From the NCBI RefSeq assembly GCF_900113435.1, contig NZ_FOPG01000003.1, positions 620,001-684,000 on the forward strand: a stretch of 64,000 nt of DNA, written 5' to 3'. The notes under the pieces were generated by a model that did no database searches, was not told the origin of the DNA, and saw only the letters and a list, made by a program, of their open reading frames with translations. Below, piece by piece: positions 52,994-62,483 of this stretch (its first letter is position 1; every line of letters begins with the position of its first letter). This stretch comes from Sulfitobacter dubius. GTDB taxonomy: Bacteria > Pseudomonadota > Alphaproteobacteria > Rhodobacterales > Rhodobacteraceae. Made by a program: the position numbers and the translations under genes.

Positions 52994-55042
52994 ATGTACA
53001 TTTGCCACATCGCACTGGGGGGCTGTCTTACAGCTCCGACTGTTAACTACGGCGTGACCGAAGATACCGGCGGTCATATCGCGTATATTCTGGGCGCAGC
53101 CCGTGCGCAGGCGGCGCGCGGGGATGTGGATACGGTTCAGATCGTGACGCGTGCATTCGATGAGCCAAGCCTTGGTGCGGTACACGGACAGACAGACCAG
53201 CAGGTCAGCCGCAGCCTGTCGATCCGGCGGCTGTGGACGGCGCAACGCGGGTATCTGAGCAAAGAAAACCTTGCTGCGGAAATCCCTGCGTTGGTGGAGG
53301 CTTTTTTGGCGGATCTGGCGCAGGCCACGCGACGGCCAGATGTGATCCATGCGCATTTCTCGGATGCAGCGCAGTTGGCCTTGGCGGCGCGTGAGCGGTT
53401 TGGCATTCCGGTGATCTACACGCCACATTCACTGGCGCTGAGCAAATCTGGCGCGACGGTGGATGCCGCCCGGATTGAGGCCGAGCGGCGTGCCTTGATC
53501 GAGGCGGATGCGGTTGTGTTGTCGTCACGTGATGAGGCAGAGGTTCAGGTCGCGGCATATGGCGCGGACGCGCAGGCGCGTGTGCACCGCGTCTCTCCGG
53601 GTGTGTCACTGCGCCGCCCTGCGCAGAACGGGGCCGGGCGCGCTTTGTTGGCCAGATCGCTATGCGAACCGGACCGCCCGATGCTGCTGGCGGTGGCACG
53701 CCCTGTTGCCCGCAAGAACCTTGCGCGTTTGGCGCAGGTTTATGCGGACAGCCCTGATTTGCAGGCGCGTGCGAACCTTGTGATCCTTGCCGGGCAGCAT
53801 GGCGACGCGTTGCAGGCCAACCCCGAGGCGCGAGCCGAGCTAGGCAAACTGCGCGACATTTTGGAGACACCGAATCTTCGCGGCAAGGTGGCCCTGCCGC
53901 CGCAGCACACGCAGGCAGATGTTGCCGCACTTTACGAAGCGGCGAGGCAGACGGGTGGGGTGTTTGTGAACCTTGCTCTGCATGAGCCCTTTGGCCTGAC
54001 AATGTTGGAAGCGGCGGCTCATGGCTTGCCGGTTGTGGCCACTCATGAAGGGGGGCCTGCGGATATCGTGGCAGACCTCGGTCACGGTATTTGCGTGCCG
54101 CCGTCTGATGCGCAGGCGATTAAGGCGGCGCTGTTAAAGCTCTTGGATGACCGGGCGCTGTGGGTCGAAGCATCCGCCGCGGGGCAGGCACATGTCGGGC
54201 GTTATGACTGGTCTAAATGGGCCGAAGAGGTGCAATTGATCTGTGAAGACATTCGTAACGCAGGGCCGCTTGCCGCTGCGCCGGTCATGCTGGCCAGCGA
54301 CATCGATAACACGCTAACTGGCTGTGTGCCGTCAGCCGCGTTGTTCAACACATGGGTCGCGCGGGATCGTCCGGTGTTTGCTGTGGCCACGGGGCGCAGT
54401 TTACCCGAGGCCCGCCGTATCTTGCGGGAATGGAACCTGCCGATGCCGCGCGTTTTCATCACCTCGGTCGGGACCGAAGTCTATCTGCCCGATGCACAAG
54501 GGCGGCTTTGTTTAGACGCGCGATTTGCCCGCAAGCTCGACGCAGGTTGGGCCCGCGACCGGGTAGAACGAGCGTTGGAGGATTTCGGGTTCAATTGGCA
54601 AGCCCGGGTTGAGCAGCGCCGTTGGAAACTCAGCGGTTTCGGAGACATGCGTACAGCGCGGCGGTTGGAACGGCATTTGGCGCGATGCGGTGCGGCAGCG
54701 CAGATTGTCGCCTCTCATAATCGGCTGATTGATGTGCTACCCATGGCAGCGGGCAAGGGGGCCGCTGTCTGCGCGGCGGCACGGAGGCTGGGCATGCCAA
54801 TGGACCGTGTTGTCGTCGCCGGGGACAGTGGGAATGACTTCGATATGTTGCAGGCCGTAAAACACGGGCCGGGCCGGGGCATTCTAGTGGGCAATGCGAT
54901 GGACGGGCTTCGGGAACGCTTGGGGGGCGGGCGGCTGTATTATGCGCGTGCTTCTCATGCCGCTGGTGTGCTGGAGGGGTTGGAGACTTTTGGCCTTGCG
55001 CCGAACGCGATGGAACCGCCTGTTAAGATGGTGGCGCAATGA
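52994..55042 (+). CDS. Sucrose-phosphate synthase-like glycosyltransferase fused to HAD phosphatase
   Basis: This is a 682-residue two-domain enzyme. The N-terminal GT4 domain (about 1-425) begins MYICHIALGGCL and has DTGGHIAYILG, as in sucrose-phosphate synthases. It also has ARPVARKNLARL and the donor-binding EPFGLTMLE with Glu331 and Glu339. The C-terminal domain (about 430-680) is a sucrose-phosphatase-like HAD with Asp436 and Asp438 in SDIDNTLTG and GDSGNDFDML. This fits UDP-glucose-dependent sugar-phosphate coupling, then phosphate removal. AAGGAG precedes the ATG by eight bases. It heads a four-gene operon; mannosyl or other relatives are possible. Confidence 0.82.
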   Translation: MYICHIALGGCLTAPTVNYGVTEDTGGHIAYILGAARAQAARGDVDTVQIVTRAFDEPSLGAVHGQTDQQVSRSLSIRRLWTAQRGYLSKENLAAEIPALVEAFLADLAQATRRPDVIHAHFSDAAQLALAARERFGIPVIYTPHSLALSKSGATVDAARIEAERRALIEADAVVLSSRDEAEVQVAAYGADAQARVHRVSPGVSLRRPAQNGAGRALLARSLCEPDRPMLLAVARPVARKNLARLAQVYADSPDLQARANLVILAGQHGDALQANPEARAELGKLRDILETPNLRGKVALPPQHTQADVAALYEAARQTGGVFVNLALHEPFGLTMLEAAAHGLPVVATHEGGPADIVADLGHGICVPPSDAQAIKAALLKLLDDRALWVEASAAGQAHVGRYDWSKWAEEVQLICEDIRNAGPLAAAPVMLASDIDNTLTGCVPSAALFNTWVARDRPVFAVATGRSLPEARRILREWNLPMPRVFITSVGTEVYLPDAQGRLCLDARFARKLDAGWARDRVERALEDFGFNWQARVEQRRWKLSGFGDMRTARRLERHLARCGAAAQIVASHNRLIDVLPMAAGKGAAVCAAARRLGMPMDRVVVAGDSGNDFDMLQAVKHGPGRGILVGNAMDGLRERLGGGRLYYARASHAAGVLEGLETFGLAPNAMEPPVKMVAQ

Positions 55043-56196
55043 CGCGGCCGATCGGTTATTTCGTGCATCATCAGGGCCGGGGTCATGCCGAGCGCTGCGC
55101 GGCGGTGATCAACGCGCTGCCAGACAGCCAGCCGGTAACCGTCTTTTGCGCGAAACCAGATATTTTTCCGGCTTTTACCCGCCCGGTAGAGTTGATCACC
55201 CTGCCGTCGCTGTTCGAACCGACCGGGGCGGAGGACATCCACGACACCACCACCGCCCCAGATACGGTACACTGCGCCCCTCTAGGTTGGCCGGGTATCC
55301 GGCAGGCCATGGCGCAACTGGTGTCGTGGTTTGCCAGTGCCAATCCAGTGTTAATGATCTGCGATGTCTCTGCCGAGGTGGCGCAGCTTGCGCGGCTATG
55401 CTCGGTGCCGCATGTGAAAGTGCTGCAACACGGGCGGCGAAACGATCCGGGGCATCAGGCGGCCTATGACGGGGCGGTTGGTCTGCTTTGTCCTGGGGCG
55501 CGGGCGCTGGCGCAGCCCGATTGGCCCGCGCGGCATATGGTAAAAACCCATTTCGCCGGGGGGCTTGGGGTCGAGGTCAAGCGCCCTGATGCGGCAACGC
55601 GGGCAGCGGCACGTGCGCAACTCGGGATCGGACCGGATCAACAGTTGATGGTTGTCATGTCGGGTGGGGGTGGCACTGGTTTTGCTTCGGCCCCTTTTGG
55701 GATAGCCGCGCGGGCGATGCCTGAAACGGCGTTCATCACCATCGGTCGAATGGCGCGGGACTGGCATGCGACGGAACCGGCGAACCTGCAACATCACGGC
55801 TGGGTCAAGAACGCCGCGGAATATCTGGCGGCAGCTGACATGGTGGTGGCGTCGACGGGGAACACCACCTGTCACCAAATCCTCGCTGCAGAGACACCTT
55901 GGCTTGCCGTGCCGGAGTGGCGCTATTTCGACGAACAGATCGAAAAGGCCCAAGCACTGGCCCGTGCGGGTGCGGCGCATCACCTCGCGCATTTTCCATC
56001 TTCAGTCGAGGCTTGGCGCACAGCGATAGGTACCACTATCGACGCTCATGATCCGGCCCTGCAACGGGCTTTGGTCAATGAGAATGCCGCGTCTGAGACA
56101 GCCCAATGGTTGGCCGGTTTGGCCGATCAGTTGCTTTTTGAACCATCCAATGAGATCGGAGATTTACATGACGTCGTTCACCCCATCCGCGCCTAA
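55039..56196 (+). CDS. GT-B glycosyltransferase (MurG/GT28-like)
   Basis: This 385-residue protein reads as a GT-B glycosyltransferase. An N-terminal HHQGRGHAERCAAV resembles the GxGH acceptor loop of MurG/MGT-type enzymes. The C-terminal half has VVMSGGGGTGFASAPFG, then HHGWVKNAAEYLAAADMVVA and the donor-loop STGNTTCHQILA. No membrane helix. It overlaps the first gene of the operon by four bases (ATGA) and is 29 bases longer at its end than the next start, so translation is coupled. Donor and acceptor are unknown. Confidence 0.8.
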   Translation: MTRPIGYFVHHQGRGHAERCAAVINALPDSQPVTVFCAKPDIFPAFTRPVELITLPSLFEPTGAEDIHDTTTAPDTVHCAPLGWPGIRQAMAQLVSWFASANPVLMICDVSAEVAQLARLCSVPHVKVLQHGRRNDPGHQAAYDGAVGLLCPGARALAQPDWPARHMVKTHFAGGLGVEVKRPDAATRAAARAQLGIGPDQQLMVVMSGGGGTGFASAPFGIAARAMPETAFITIGRMARDWHATEPANLQHHGWVKNAAEYLAAADMVVASTGNTTCHQILAAETPWLAVPEWRYFDEQIEKAQALARAGAAHHLAHFPSSVEAWRTAIGTTIDAHDPALQRALVNENAASETAQWLAGLADQLLFEPSNEIGDLHDVVHPIRA

Positions 56197-57112
56197 AGAC
56201 ACCACAGTCAGCGCCCTGACGCTTGCACGGGGGCGGGCCGTTCATTTGTACAATGTGATCCTCGGCCTTACGCGGCAGACCCGCCAGCCGGATGAGTTGG
56301 TGATCGGCGTCATGCAAGACACGCTTTACGAAGACTTGCCGCAGACCGATTTTCCAATTCGACAGGTGCGGGTCACAGGCCGCGAACTCCCGCTTTCGCG
56401 GGCACGCAATACCGTCGCGACAGGAGCCGTAGGCGACTGTTTGGTTTTCCTCGATGTAGATTGTATTCCCGCGCAAGACCTCATCGCCGATTACATGGGC
56501 TATGCGATCCCCGGTAACGGTCTGATCATGGGCGAGGTGAATTACCTGCCCGACGGCGCCGCAGATGAGGGATGGACGTACAGCAAACTCGAAGCCGTCG
56601 CAGTGCGCCATTCAGACCGCCAAGGGCCGCCTGCCGAAGGGTTGAAACGTTGCAACGATTACCGCTGCTTTTGGTCGCTGAACTTTGCCATCCACCGTCA
56701 AGATTGGGATAAATCGGGCGGCTTTGATGAACGCTTTACCGGATATGGGGGAGAGGACACCGACTTCGGCCGCGAATTGGACGAGCGCGGCGTGCCGATC
56801 CATTGGGCGAAGGGGGCGAAGGTGTTTCACCAGCATCACGCCCATTGCATGCCGCCGATCCATCACATTCCGTCGATCCTGCGCAATACCGAGATTTTTG
56901 CCGACAAATGGGGCCACCGAACAATGAACCACTGGCTCACGGCTTTTCGCCTTATGGGGTTGGTGGGCAATGATGGGGATGCGTTGGTGCAGTTGCGCGA
57001 ACCGGATGCGGATGATTTTGCGCTCTGTGAGCAGCAGTCTGATCAGCCCTACGCCAATACCGCGCGCGTGCTGCGCTATCTGCGCGGCGAAGAGCGGATC
57101 GCGGCGGAATGA
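56168..57112 (+). CDS. GT2-family glycosyltransferase
   Basis: This is a 314-residue GT-A transferase. After a nucleotide-binding start (TTVSALTLARGRAVHLYNVI) comes the metal-binding VFLDVDCIPAQ, the acceptor loop RCFWSLNFAIHRQDW, and GYGGEDTDFGRELDERG, the ED motif of inverting GT2/galactosyl-type enzymes. The ATG follows CGGAGATTTAC inside the end of the preceding gene. It overlaps the next gene by four bases. The product linkage is not readable. Confidence 0.85.
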   Translation: MTSFTPSAPKDTTVSALTLARGRAVHLYNVILGLTRQTRQPDELVIGVMQDTLYEDLPQTDFPIRQVRVTGRELPLSRARNTVATGAVGDCLVFLDVDCIPAQDLIADYMGYAIPGNGLIMGEVNYLPDGAADEGWTYSKLEAVAVRHSDRQGPPAEGLKRCNDYRCFWSLNFAIHRQDWDKSGGFDERFTGYGGEDTDFGRELDERGVPIHWAKGAKVFHQHHAHCMPPIHHIPSILRNTEIFADKWGHRTMNHWLTAFRLMGLVGNDGDALVQLREPDADDFALCEQQSDQPYANTARVLRYLRGEERIAAE

Positions 57113-58266
57113 GCCTGCGCATCGCCATCGTCGGCCATATTCGCCATCCTATTGCCCCTCCCTTCAAGGGCGGAATGGAGGCGTTTACCCACGGGCTTGC
57201 ACGGATGTTGGCCGCGCGGGGTCATGACGTGACCCTATTGGCCAGCGGCGACAGTGCCGCAGGGCTGCCATCGGGGGTCAAACTGCTGCCGATCTGCGAT
57301 GCGCATTATGATGCGCGGTTTCCGTGGCATAATTTCCACGGAACCGAGGCGCTGAATGCGCACCTTGATGCTTGCTATGCCCGTGCGGCGCGGCTCTTGT
57401 TGCAGGGGCGCTTTGACGTGGTGCACAACAATGCGCTGCACCGCTACCTGCCGCGCCTGTCGCGGGCAGAGCGGCTGCCGATGGTGACCTCGCTGCATAT
57501 TCCACCGTTCAAAGTTTTGCGCGGCGCGTTGATGGATGGGGCAGCACCGTGGCATCTCTCTTCCGTTGTTTCGGCACGTCAGCGGGAAATCTGGTGGCCC
57601 GAAGGCGCGGCAGAAACCGCGCATGTGGTGCACAACGGGATCGACCTTACCGAATGGTCTGGAGGCGGTCCCGGTGATGGCAGCGCGGTTTGGGCGGGAC
57701 GGATCACGCCGACAAAAGGCACGCATCTGGCGGCAGAGGCTGGACAGATCGCCGGAGTGCCGCTGCGTCTCTACGGCGTGGTGGAGCATGAGGATTACTT
57801 TAACGATTTGGTAAGACCCCATCTATATGGCGGGGTGGAATACGTCGGGCATCTGGACGCTGCGGCGCTTAGACAGGCCTATGGCCGGGCATCTGTCGCG
57901 CTTTTCACGCCGCAATGGGAGGAACCTTTTGGCCTTGCAGCGGTGGAGGCGATGGCGATGGGGCTACCCATCGCGGCAACCCCACATGGGGCCGTCGAAG
58001 AGGTGCTTGGCGATGCAGGTGTGATCGCCGCCGATGATAGCCCCGAAGCCTTGGCAGAGGCCCTGCAGCTTGCGTCTGCAATCTCTTCGGAGGTGCCGCG
58101 CTCCCGCGTGGCGCGGCTGTTCGATGCGCGGGCGATGGTGGCAAAGTTTGAGCGGCTCTATCATTCGGCATCTGCGCTGCGAAATGCTGAAGCGCCGCGC
58201 AAAACCTATCCGGCGCTCGCCCTGCGGGTGGAGGGCACAGACGAAGCGTTGGTCGAGGTGGGGTAG
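57109..58266 (+). CDS. GT4-family glycosyltransferase
   Basis: This 385-residue retaining GT-B enzyme has FKGGMEAFTHGLARMLAARG at the N-terminus, VWAGRITPTKG in the linker, and EEPFGLAAVEAMAMGLPIAA, the E-x7-E donor motif, at the C-terminus. It is the last gene of the operon (ATGA overlap) and has a tail of about 25 residues past the fold. Together with the three genes before it, it would add further sugars. The donor may be a UDP- or GDP-sugar. Confidence 0.85.
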   Translation: MSLRIAIVGHIRHPIAPPFKGGMEAFTHGLARMLAARGHDVTLLASGDSAAGLPSGVKLLPICDAHYDARFPWHNFHGTEALNAHLDACYARAARLLLQGRFDVVHNNALHRYLPRLSRAERLPMVTSLHIPPFKVLRGALMDGAAPWHLSSVVSARQREIWWPEGAAETAHVVHNGIDLTEWSGGGPGDGSAVWAGRITPTKGTHLAAEAGQIAGVPLRLYGVVEHEDYFNDLVRPHLYGGVEYVGHLDAAALRQAYGRASVALFTPQWEEPFGLAAVEAMAMGLPIAATPHGAVEEVLGDAGVIAADDSPEALAEALQLASAISSEVPRSRVARLFDARAMVAKFERLYHSASALRNAEAPRKTYPALALRVEGTDEALVEVG

Positions 58267-58289
58267 AACGAAGCGCCGGCTGAGGCGAT

Positions 58290-59039
58290 TTAAATCACCG
58301 CCTCGGTTTCCGGCATGTAAAGATATGCCGCCTCAAACATACCGACTTTGTGCAAGCCGTTACGGTCGTGGATCAAAAGCTTCCCTCCCGTCACAGAGCA
58401 GCAGCCATGTTCGCGTAGCTCGCGCAGTGTGCGGCTGACGTGAACCGAGGTGAGGCCGGTGGCATCGGCAATGTCAGTTTGGCGCAGGCTGAAGGGCAGG
58501 CTTTGACGTTCCACACCGTAGGCGGCGGTCATCCGGGCATCAAACTCGCATAGGAAATTCGCAACGCGCGCCAATGCGCGCATGGCGCTGTTACGCATAA
58601 CCCAATGGCGGTGAATTGAGGCATCCACCAAGGTCATAAGCCAAAGCTTCCGGGCCAGTTCTACATCGCCGTTGAGCAATTCGTGCAGCGTGTCATGAGA
58701 CACCGTAGCCACACGCGTATCGGTCAGCGATACGACATCATGATCCAACCGCTTTAGTGGAAAGGCATGTAGATCGACGAACTCGCCCGGAAATTGCAGG
58801 GCAACGAAGGTGCTCCGCGCCCGCTGGCCGCGAGGCACGCTTCGGGCAATCAAACCATCAAGCAGCAAAAGACTGTGGTTCAAAAAATCACCCCGGCGGC
58901 TAACTACGTTTCCGGGTGCATAATGCTTATGCTGGACCAAAAGCGGCGCGAGCTTGGCCCACTGCGCATCACTTAGGTGATCCACCATGCCAGAGGGTTT
59001 AACGGTCATATCATGATATAGGGGCTGTTCGGTGGTCAC
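58290..59039 (-). CDS. Crp/Fnr-family transcription regulator
   Basis: This is a regulator of up to 249 residues with a cyclic-nucleotide-binding fold (about 30-150, GEFVDLHAFPLKRLDHDVVS) and a winged helix SLRQTDIADATGLTSVHVSR. It lacks the N-terminal cysteine cluster of Fnr. The start is uncertain: a GTG opens the longest frame with GGAAAG upstream, and ATG codons follow 10 and 17 codons later. It converges on the glycosyltransferase operon and is divergent from ileS, so its targets are not implied by overlap. Confidence 0.85.
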   Translation of the reverse strand: MTTEQPLYHDMTVKPSGMVDHLSDAQWAKLAPLLVQHKHYAPGNVVSRRGDFLNHSLLLLDGLIARSVPRGQRARSTFVALQFPGEFVDLHAFPLKRLDHDVVSLTDTRVATVSHDTLHELLNGDVELARKLWLMTLVDASIHRHWVMRNSAMRALARVANFLCEFDARMTAAYGVERQSLPFSLRQTDIADATGLTSVHVSRTLRELREHGCCSVTGGKLLIHDRNGLHKVGMFEAAYLYMPETEAVI

Positions 59040-59412
59040 ATGTAGGTCTTTCCGCCCATTAAAACTGCGTGGCTGCCCTCAGCAAAGGGGCCGCGCACTC
59101 ATAAGCATAACGAAAAGTGTATGATGCTGTTTCTACCGTAAAATTCAAGAGAAGGCCGGGATTCATAAAAAATGTTAAGATTTGCGTGAGGTGCTGTTTG
59201 ATGCGGTATTCGGGGCAATCCTCGCCTCTTTCGGCAGGGCTTGTCGGGGCAGGGGGGGCTGTTTATAAGCAGCCTTATGACACGCCTCACCGCGATCATT
59301 ATTCGAATTATATCCCCGGCGCTCTGACCAACTGAGACGCCGGGCCGAGGTGTTTGAGCCGCTCGCACCGAACCAGATTGTACAACACCCCAAATGCCGA
59401 AGGACGCCCCCC
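59040..59412. other. Intergenic region, 373 bases
   Basis: This is the divergent gap between the Crp/Fnr gene and ileS. It is AT-richer than the coding DNA and should hold both promoters. An AAGGA ribosome site for ileS lies at 59399-59403. I see no RNA gene, riboswitch or palindrome that stands out. Confidence 0.45.
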
Positions 59413-62337
59413 ATGTGCGCCGAGACCCCCGACTATAAAGCCACGTTGAACCTGCCCAAAACCGATTTCCCGATGCGCGCTGGACTGCCCAAGCGCGAGC
59501 CCGCTTGGCTGGAACGCTGGGAGAAAATCGGCGTCTATGACCGCCTGCGCGAGAAAGAGGGTCGTGAGCCTTTCACCCTGCACGATGGCCCTCCCTACGC
59601 CAACGGGAACCTGCACATCGGTCACGCGCTGAACAAGACGATCAAGGACATGATCGTGCGCAGCCACCAGATGATGGGCTATGATGCGCGCTATATCCCC
59701 GGCTGGGATTGCCACGGCCTGCCGATCGAATGGAAGATCGAAGAGCAGTACCGCAAGAAGGGCCGCGACAAGGATCAGGTGCCGATCAACGAATTTCGCG
59801 CCGAATGCCGCGAGTTTGCGCGTGGCTGGGTTGACGTACAGCGCGAAGAATTCAAGCGGTTGGGCATTACCGGCAATTGGGAAAACCCGTACCTGACGAT
59901 GGACTTCCACGCCGAGCGCGTGATCGCTGAGGAATTCATGAAGTTCCTGATGAACGGGACGCTTTATCAAGGCTCCAAACCCGTGATGTGGTCGCCGGTC
60001 GAAAAGACCGCGCTGGCCGAGGCGGAGGTCGAGTATCACGACAAGGAAAGCCACACCGTTTGGGTGAAGTTTAAGGTCGTCGAAACCGGCGATCGGACGC
60101 TCGACGGGGCAAATGTGGTGATCTGGACGACCACGCCTTGGACCATGCCCTCGAACAAGGCCGTGGTTTACGGCGAGAGCATCTCTTATGGTCTGTATGA
60201 AATCACCGGCCGACCCGAGGAATGCTGGGTCAGCATCGGTGACCGCTATCTGCTGGCTGACGATCTGGCTGCGGATGTATTTGCCCGCGCGCGTCTGGAC
60301 GAGGGGATGTACCGCCGTCTTTGCGATGTCACGCAGGAAGATTTAGCCAAGATTAAGCTTCAGCACCCGCTCGCCGGGGCCGAGGGCGCGAACGGCGAAT
60401 GGGACGACCTGCGCGATTTCCGCGCGGCGGATTTCGTCACCTCGGACGAGGGCACGGGCTTCGTGCATTGCGCACCTTCCCATGGCCTCGAGGAATACGA
60501 ACTCTACCGTGACCTTGGCATGCTGCCGCAGGTCATCACCTATAACGTCATGGAAGACGGTCGTTTCCGCGACGATCTGCCGTTCTTTGGCGGCAAAGCG
60601 ATCCTCAAGCCGAACGGCAAGGAGGGTAACGCGAACAGCGCGATCATCGACAAGCTGGTCGAGGTCGGCGGTCTGCTGGCGCGTGGCAAGATCAAGCACA
60701 GCTACCCGCACAGCTGGCGCTCCAAGGCGCCGGTGATTTATCGCAACACGCCGCAGTGGTTTGCCGCCATCGACAAGGAGGTCGGCGACGGACTGGACCA
60801 GAACGGCAAGACGATCCGCGAGCGCGCGCTGACGTGTATCGACAAGGTCAACTGGGTGCCGAAATCCGGCCGCAACCGTCTGCATTCGATGATGGAGGCG
60901 CGGCCCGACTGGGTGCTCAGCCGCCAGCGCGCCTGGGGCGTGCCGCTGACCTGTTTCGTGCGCAGGGGTGTCGCTCCGACGGATGAGAACTTCCTGCTGC
61001 GCAACGAAGCAGTGAACCAGCGTATCACCGAGGCTTTCGAGACCGAAGGCGCGGATGCGTGGTATGCGGAAGGCGCGAAGGAGCGGTTCCTCGAAGGCAT
61101 CGTTGATCCTGCAGAGTTCGATCAGGTGACCGACATCCTCGACGTTTGGTTCGACAGCGGTTCGACCCATGCCTTCACCCTGCGCGACCGTGAAGACGGG
61201 ACCGAGGACGGCATCGCAGACGTTTACATGGAGGGCACCGACCAGCACCGCGGCTGGTTCCATTCGTCGCTGCTGCAATCCGTCGGCACCACGGGCCGCG
61301 CGCCGTATCGCAATGTGGTGACCCATGGTTTCACGTTGGACGCCAAGGGCATGAAGATGTCCAAATCCATCGGCAACACCATCGTGCCCGAGAAGATCGT
61401 GCAGCAGTATGGCGCGGATATCCTGCGTCTCTGGGTGGCGCAGACCGATTACACCGCCGACCAACGCATCGGGGATGAGATCCTCAAAGGTGTGGCCGAC
61501 AGCTATCGCCGCCTGCGCAACACCATGCGCTATATGCTCGGCGCATTGAATGATTTCAGCGAGGCGGACCGCGTTGATCCCGCCGATATGCCCGAGTTGG
61601 AGCGGTGGGTGCTGCACCGGGTGGCGGAACTCGACAAGGTTGTACGCGACGGCTTTGCGCGCTTTGATTTTCAGGGCGTGTTTCAGGCGGTGTTCACCTT
61701 TGCGACGGTCGATCTCTCGGCGTTCTACTTCGATATCCGCAAGGATGCGCTCTATTGCGATGGCGATACCCTGCGCCGCCGCGCCGCGCGCACGGTGCTG
61801 GATATCCTGTTCCACCGTCTGACCACATGGCTTGCACCTGTGCTGGTCTTCACGATGGAGGAAGTCTGGCTGGAGCGTTTCCCGGGCGAGGAATCCTCCG
61901 TGCATCTGGTGGATATGCCCGAAACGCCAGAGGCTTGGCTAAACCCGGAGCTGGCGGCGAAATGGTCCAAGGTCCGCGCGGCGCGGCGTGTGGTGACCGC
62001 GGCGCTCGAAGTGCAGCGGACCGAGAAGGTGATCGGTGCCTCGCTCGAAGCGGCCCCCGTTGTGCATGTCGACGACGCGGCGCAGCGCGAGGCGTTGGAG
62101 AGCGTGTCTTTCGAAGACGTAGCCATCACCTCTGACATCACCGTAACCGGCGATGCAGCTCCGGCTGAGGCTTTCCGCATGCCCGAGGCGCAAGGCGTCG
62201 CCGTGGTGTTCGAGAAAGCCGAAGGCGCCAAATGCGAGCGTTGCTGGAAGGTGCTGCCGGATGTCGGCACGCATGAGCATCCCGGCGTTTGCGGGCGCTG
62301 TGATGAAGCGGTGCGTGAGGCGTTAGCGGAAGCCTAA
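59413..62337 (+). CDS. ileS: Isoleucyl-tRNA synthetase (IleS)
   Basis: IleS charges tRNA-Ile. The 974-residue class Ia synthetase has HIGH at residues 68-71 (NLHIGHALNK), the KMSKS loop at 648-652, the editing domain between them, and a C-terminal zinc site with CERCWKVLPDVG and CGRCDEAV. The start ATG precedes CAETPDYKATLNL and lies nine bases after AAGGA; an upstream in-frame GTG is not conserved. A terminator follows. Confidence 0.97.
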   Translation: MCAETPDYKATLNLPKTDFPMRAGLPKREPAWLERWEKIGVYDRLREKEGREPFTLHDGPPYANGNLHIGHALNKTIKDMIVRSHQMMGYDARYIPGWDCHGLPIEWKIEEQYRKKGRDKDQVPINEFRAECREFARGWVDVQREEFKRLGITGNWENPYLTMDFHAERVIAEEFMKFLMNGTLYQGSKPVMWSPVEKTALAEAEVEYHDKESHTVWVKFKVVETGDRTLDGANVVIWTTTPWTMPSNKAVVYGESISYGLYEITGRPEECWVSIGDRYLLADDLAADVFARARLDEGMYRRLCDVTQEDLAKIKLQHPLAGAEGANGEWDDLRDFRAADFVTSDEGTGFVHCAPSHGLEEYELYRDLGMLPQVITYNVMEDGRFRDDLPFFGGKAILKPNGKEGNANSAIIDKLVEVGGLLARGKIKHSYPHSWRSKAPVIYRNTPQWFAAIDKEVGDGLDQNGKTIRERALTCIDKVNWVPKSGRNRLHSMMEARPDWVLSRQRAWGVPLTCFVRRGVAPTDENFLLRNEAVNQRITEAFETEGADAWYAEGAKERFLEGIVDPAEFDQVTDILDVWFDSGSTHAFTLRDREDGTEDGIADVYMEGTDQHRGWFHSSLLQSVGTTGRAPYRNVVTHGFTLDAKGMKMSKSIGNTIVPEKIVQQYGADILRLWVAQTDYTADQRIGDEILKGVADSYRRLRNTMRYMLGALNDFSEADRVDPADMPELERWVLHRVAELDKVVRDGFARFDFQGVFQAVFTFATVDLSAFYFDIRKDALYCDGDTLRRRAARTVLDILFHRLTTWLAPVLVFTMEEVWLERFPGEESSVHLVDMPETPEAWLNPELAAKWSKVRAARRVVTAALEVQRTEKVIGASLEAAPVVHVDDAAQREALESVSFEDVAITSDITVTGDAAPAEAFRMPEAQGVAVVFEKAEGAKCERCWKVLPDVGTHEHPGVCGRCDEAVREALAEA

Positions 62338-62356
62338 GGCGGTCCAAGAGCACGGT

Positions 62357-62393
62357 AAAACGGGCGTCGGGATAACCGGCGCCCGTTTTTCTT
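62357..62393 (+). terminator. Rho-independent terminator of ileS
   Basis: AAAACGGGCGTCGG pairs with CCGGCGCCCGTTTT (one G-T pair) around a short loop and is followed by TCTTTG. It lies about 20 bases after the ileS stop. Confidence 0.88.
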
Positions 62394-62405
62394 TGTCTGG
62401 TCGCC

Positions 62406-62439
62406 AATGCCCCGCCCGTGGGAACCACGGGCATCGCCC
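62406..62439. repeat. Short inverted repeat between ileS and ogt
   Basis: ATGCCCCGCCCGTGG and CCACGGGCAT face each other around GAA. The right half, CGGGCATCGCCCTTAG, resembles the right arm of the element at 4.1 kb (GGGCAGGCGATGGCCCTTAG), so the two may be related degenerate copies of one intergenic element. Confidence 0.4.
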
Positions 62440-62483
62440 TTAGCGCTCTTTCGTAAATGTCGTTTCTGGCCCAGAATGGGACA

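Noticed and set aside
60343-61905. 520-codon minus-strand frame inside ileS
   Set aside because: It is a shadow of the high-GC ileS gene; the sequence shows no family and ileS is intact.
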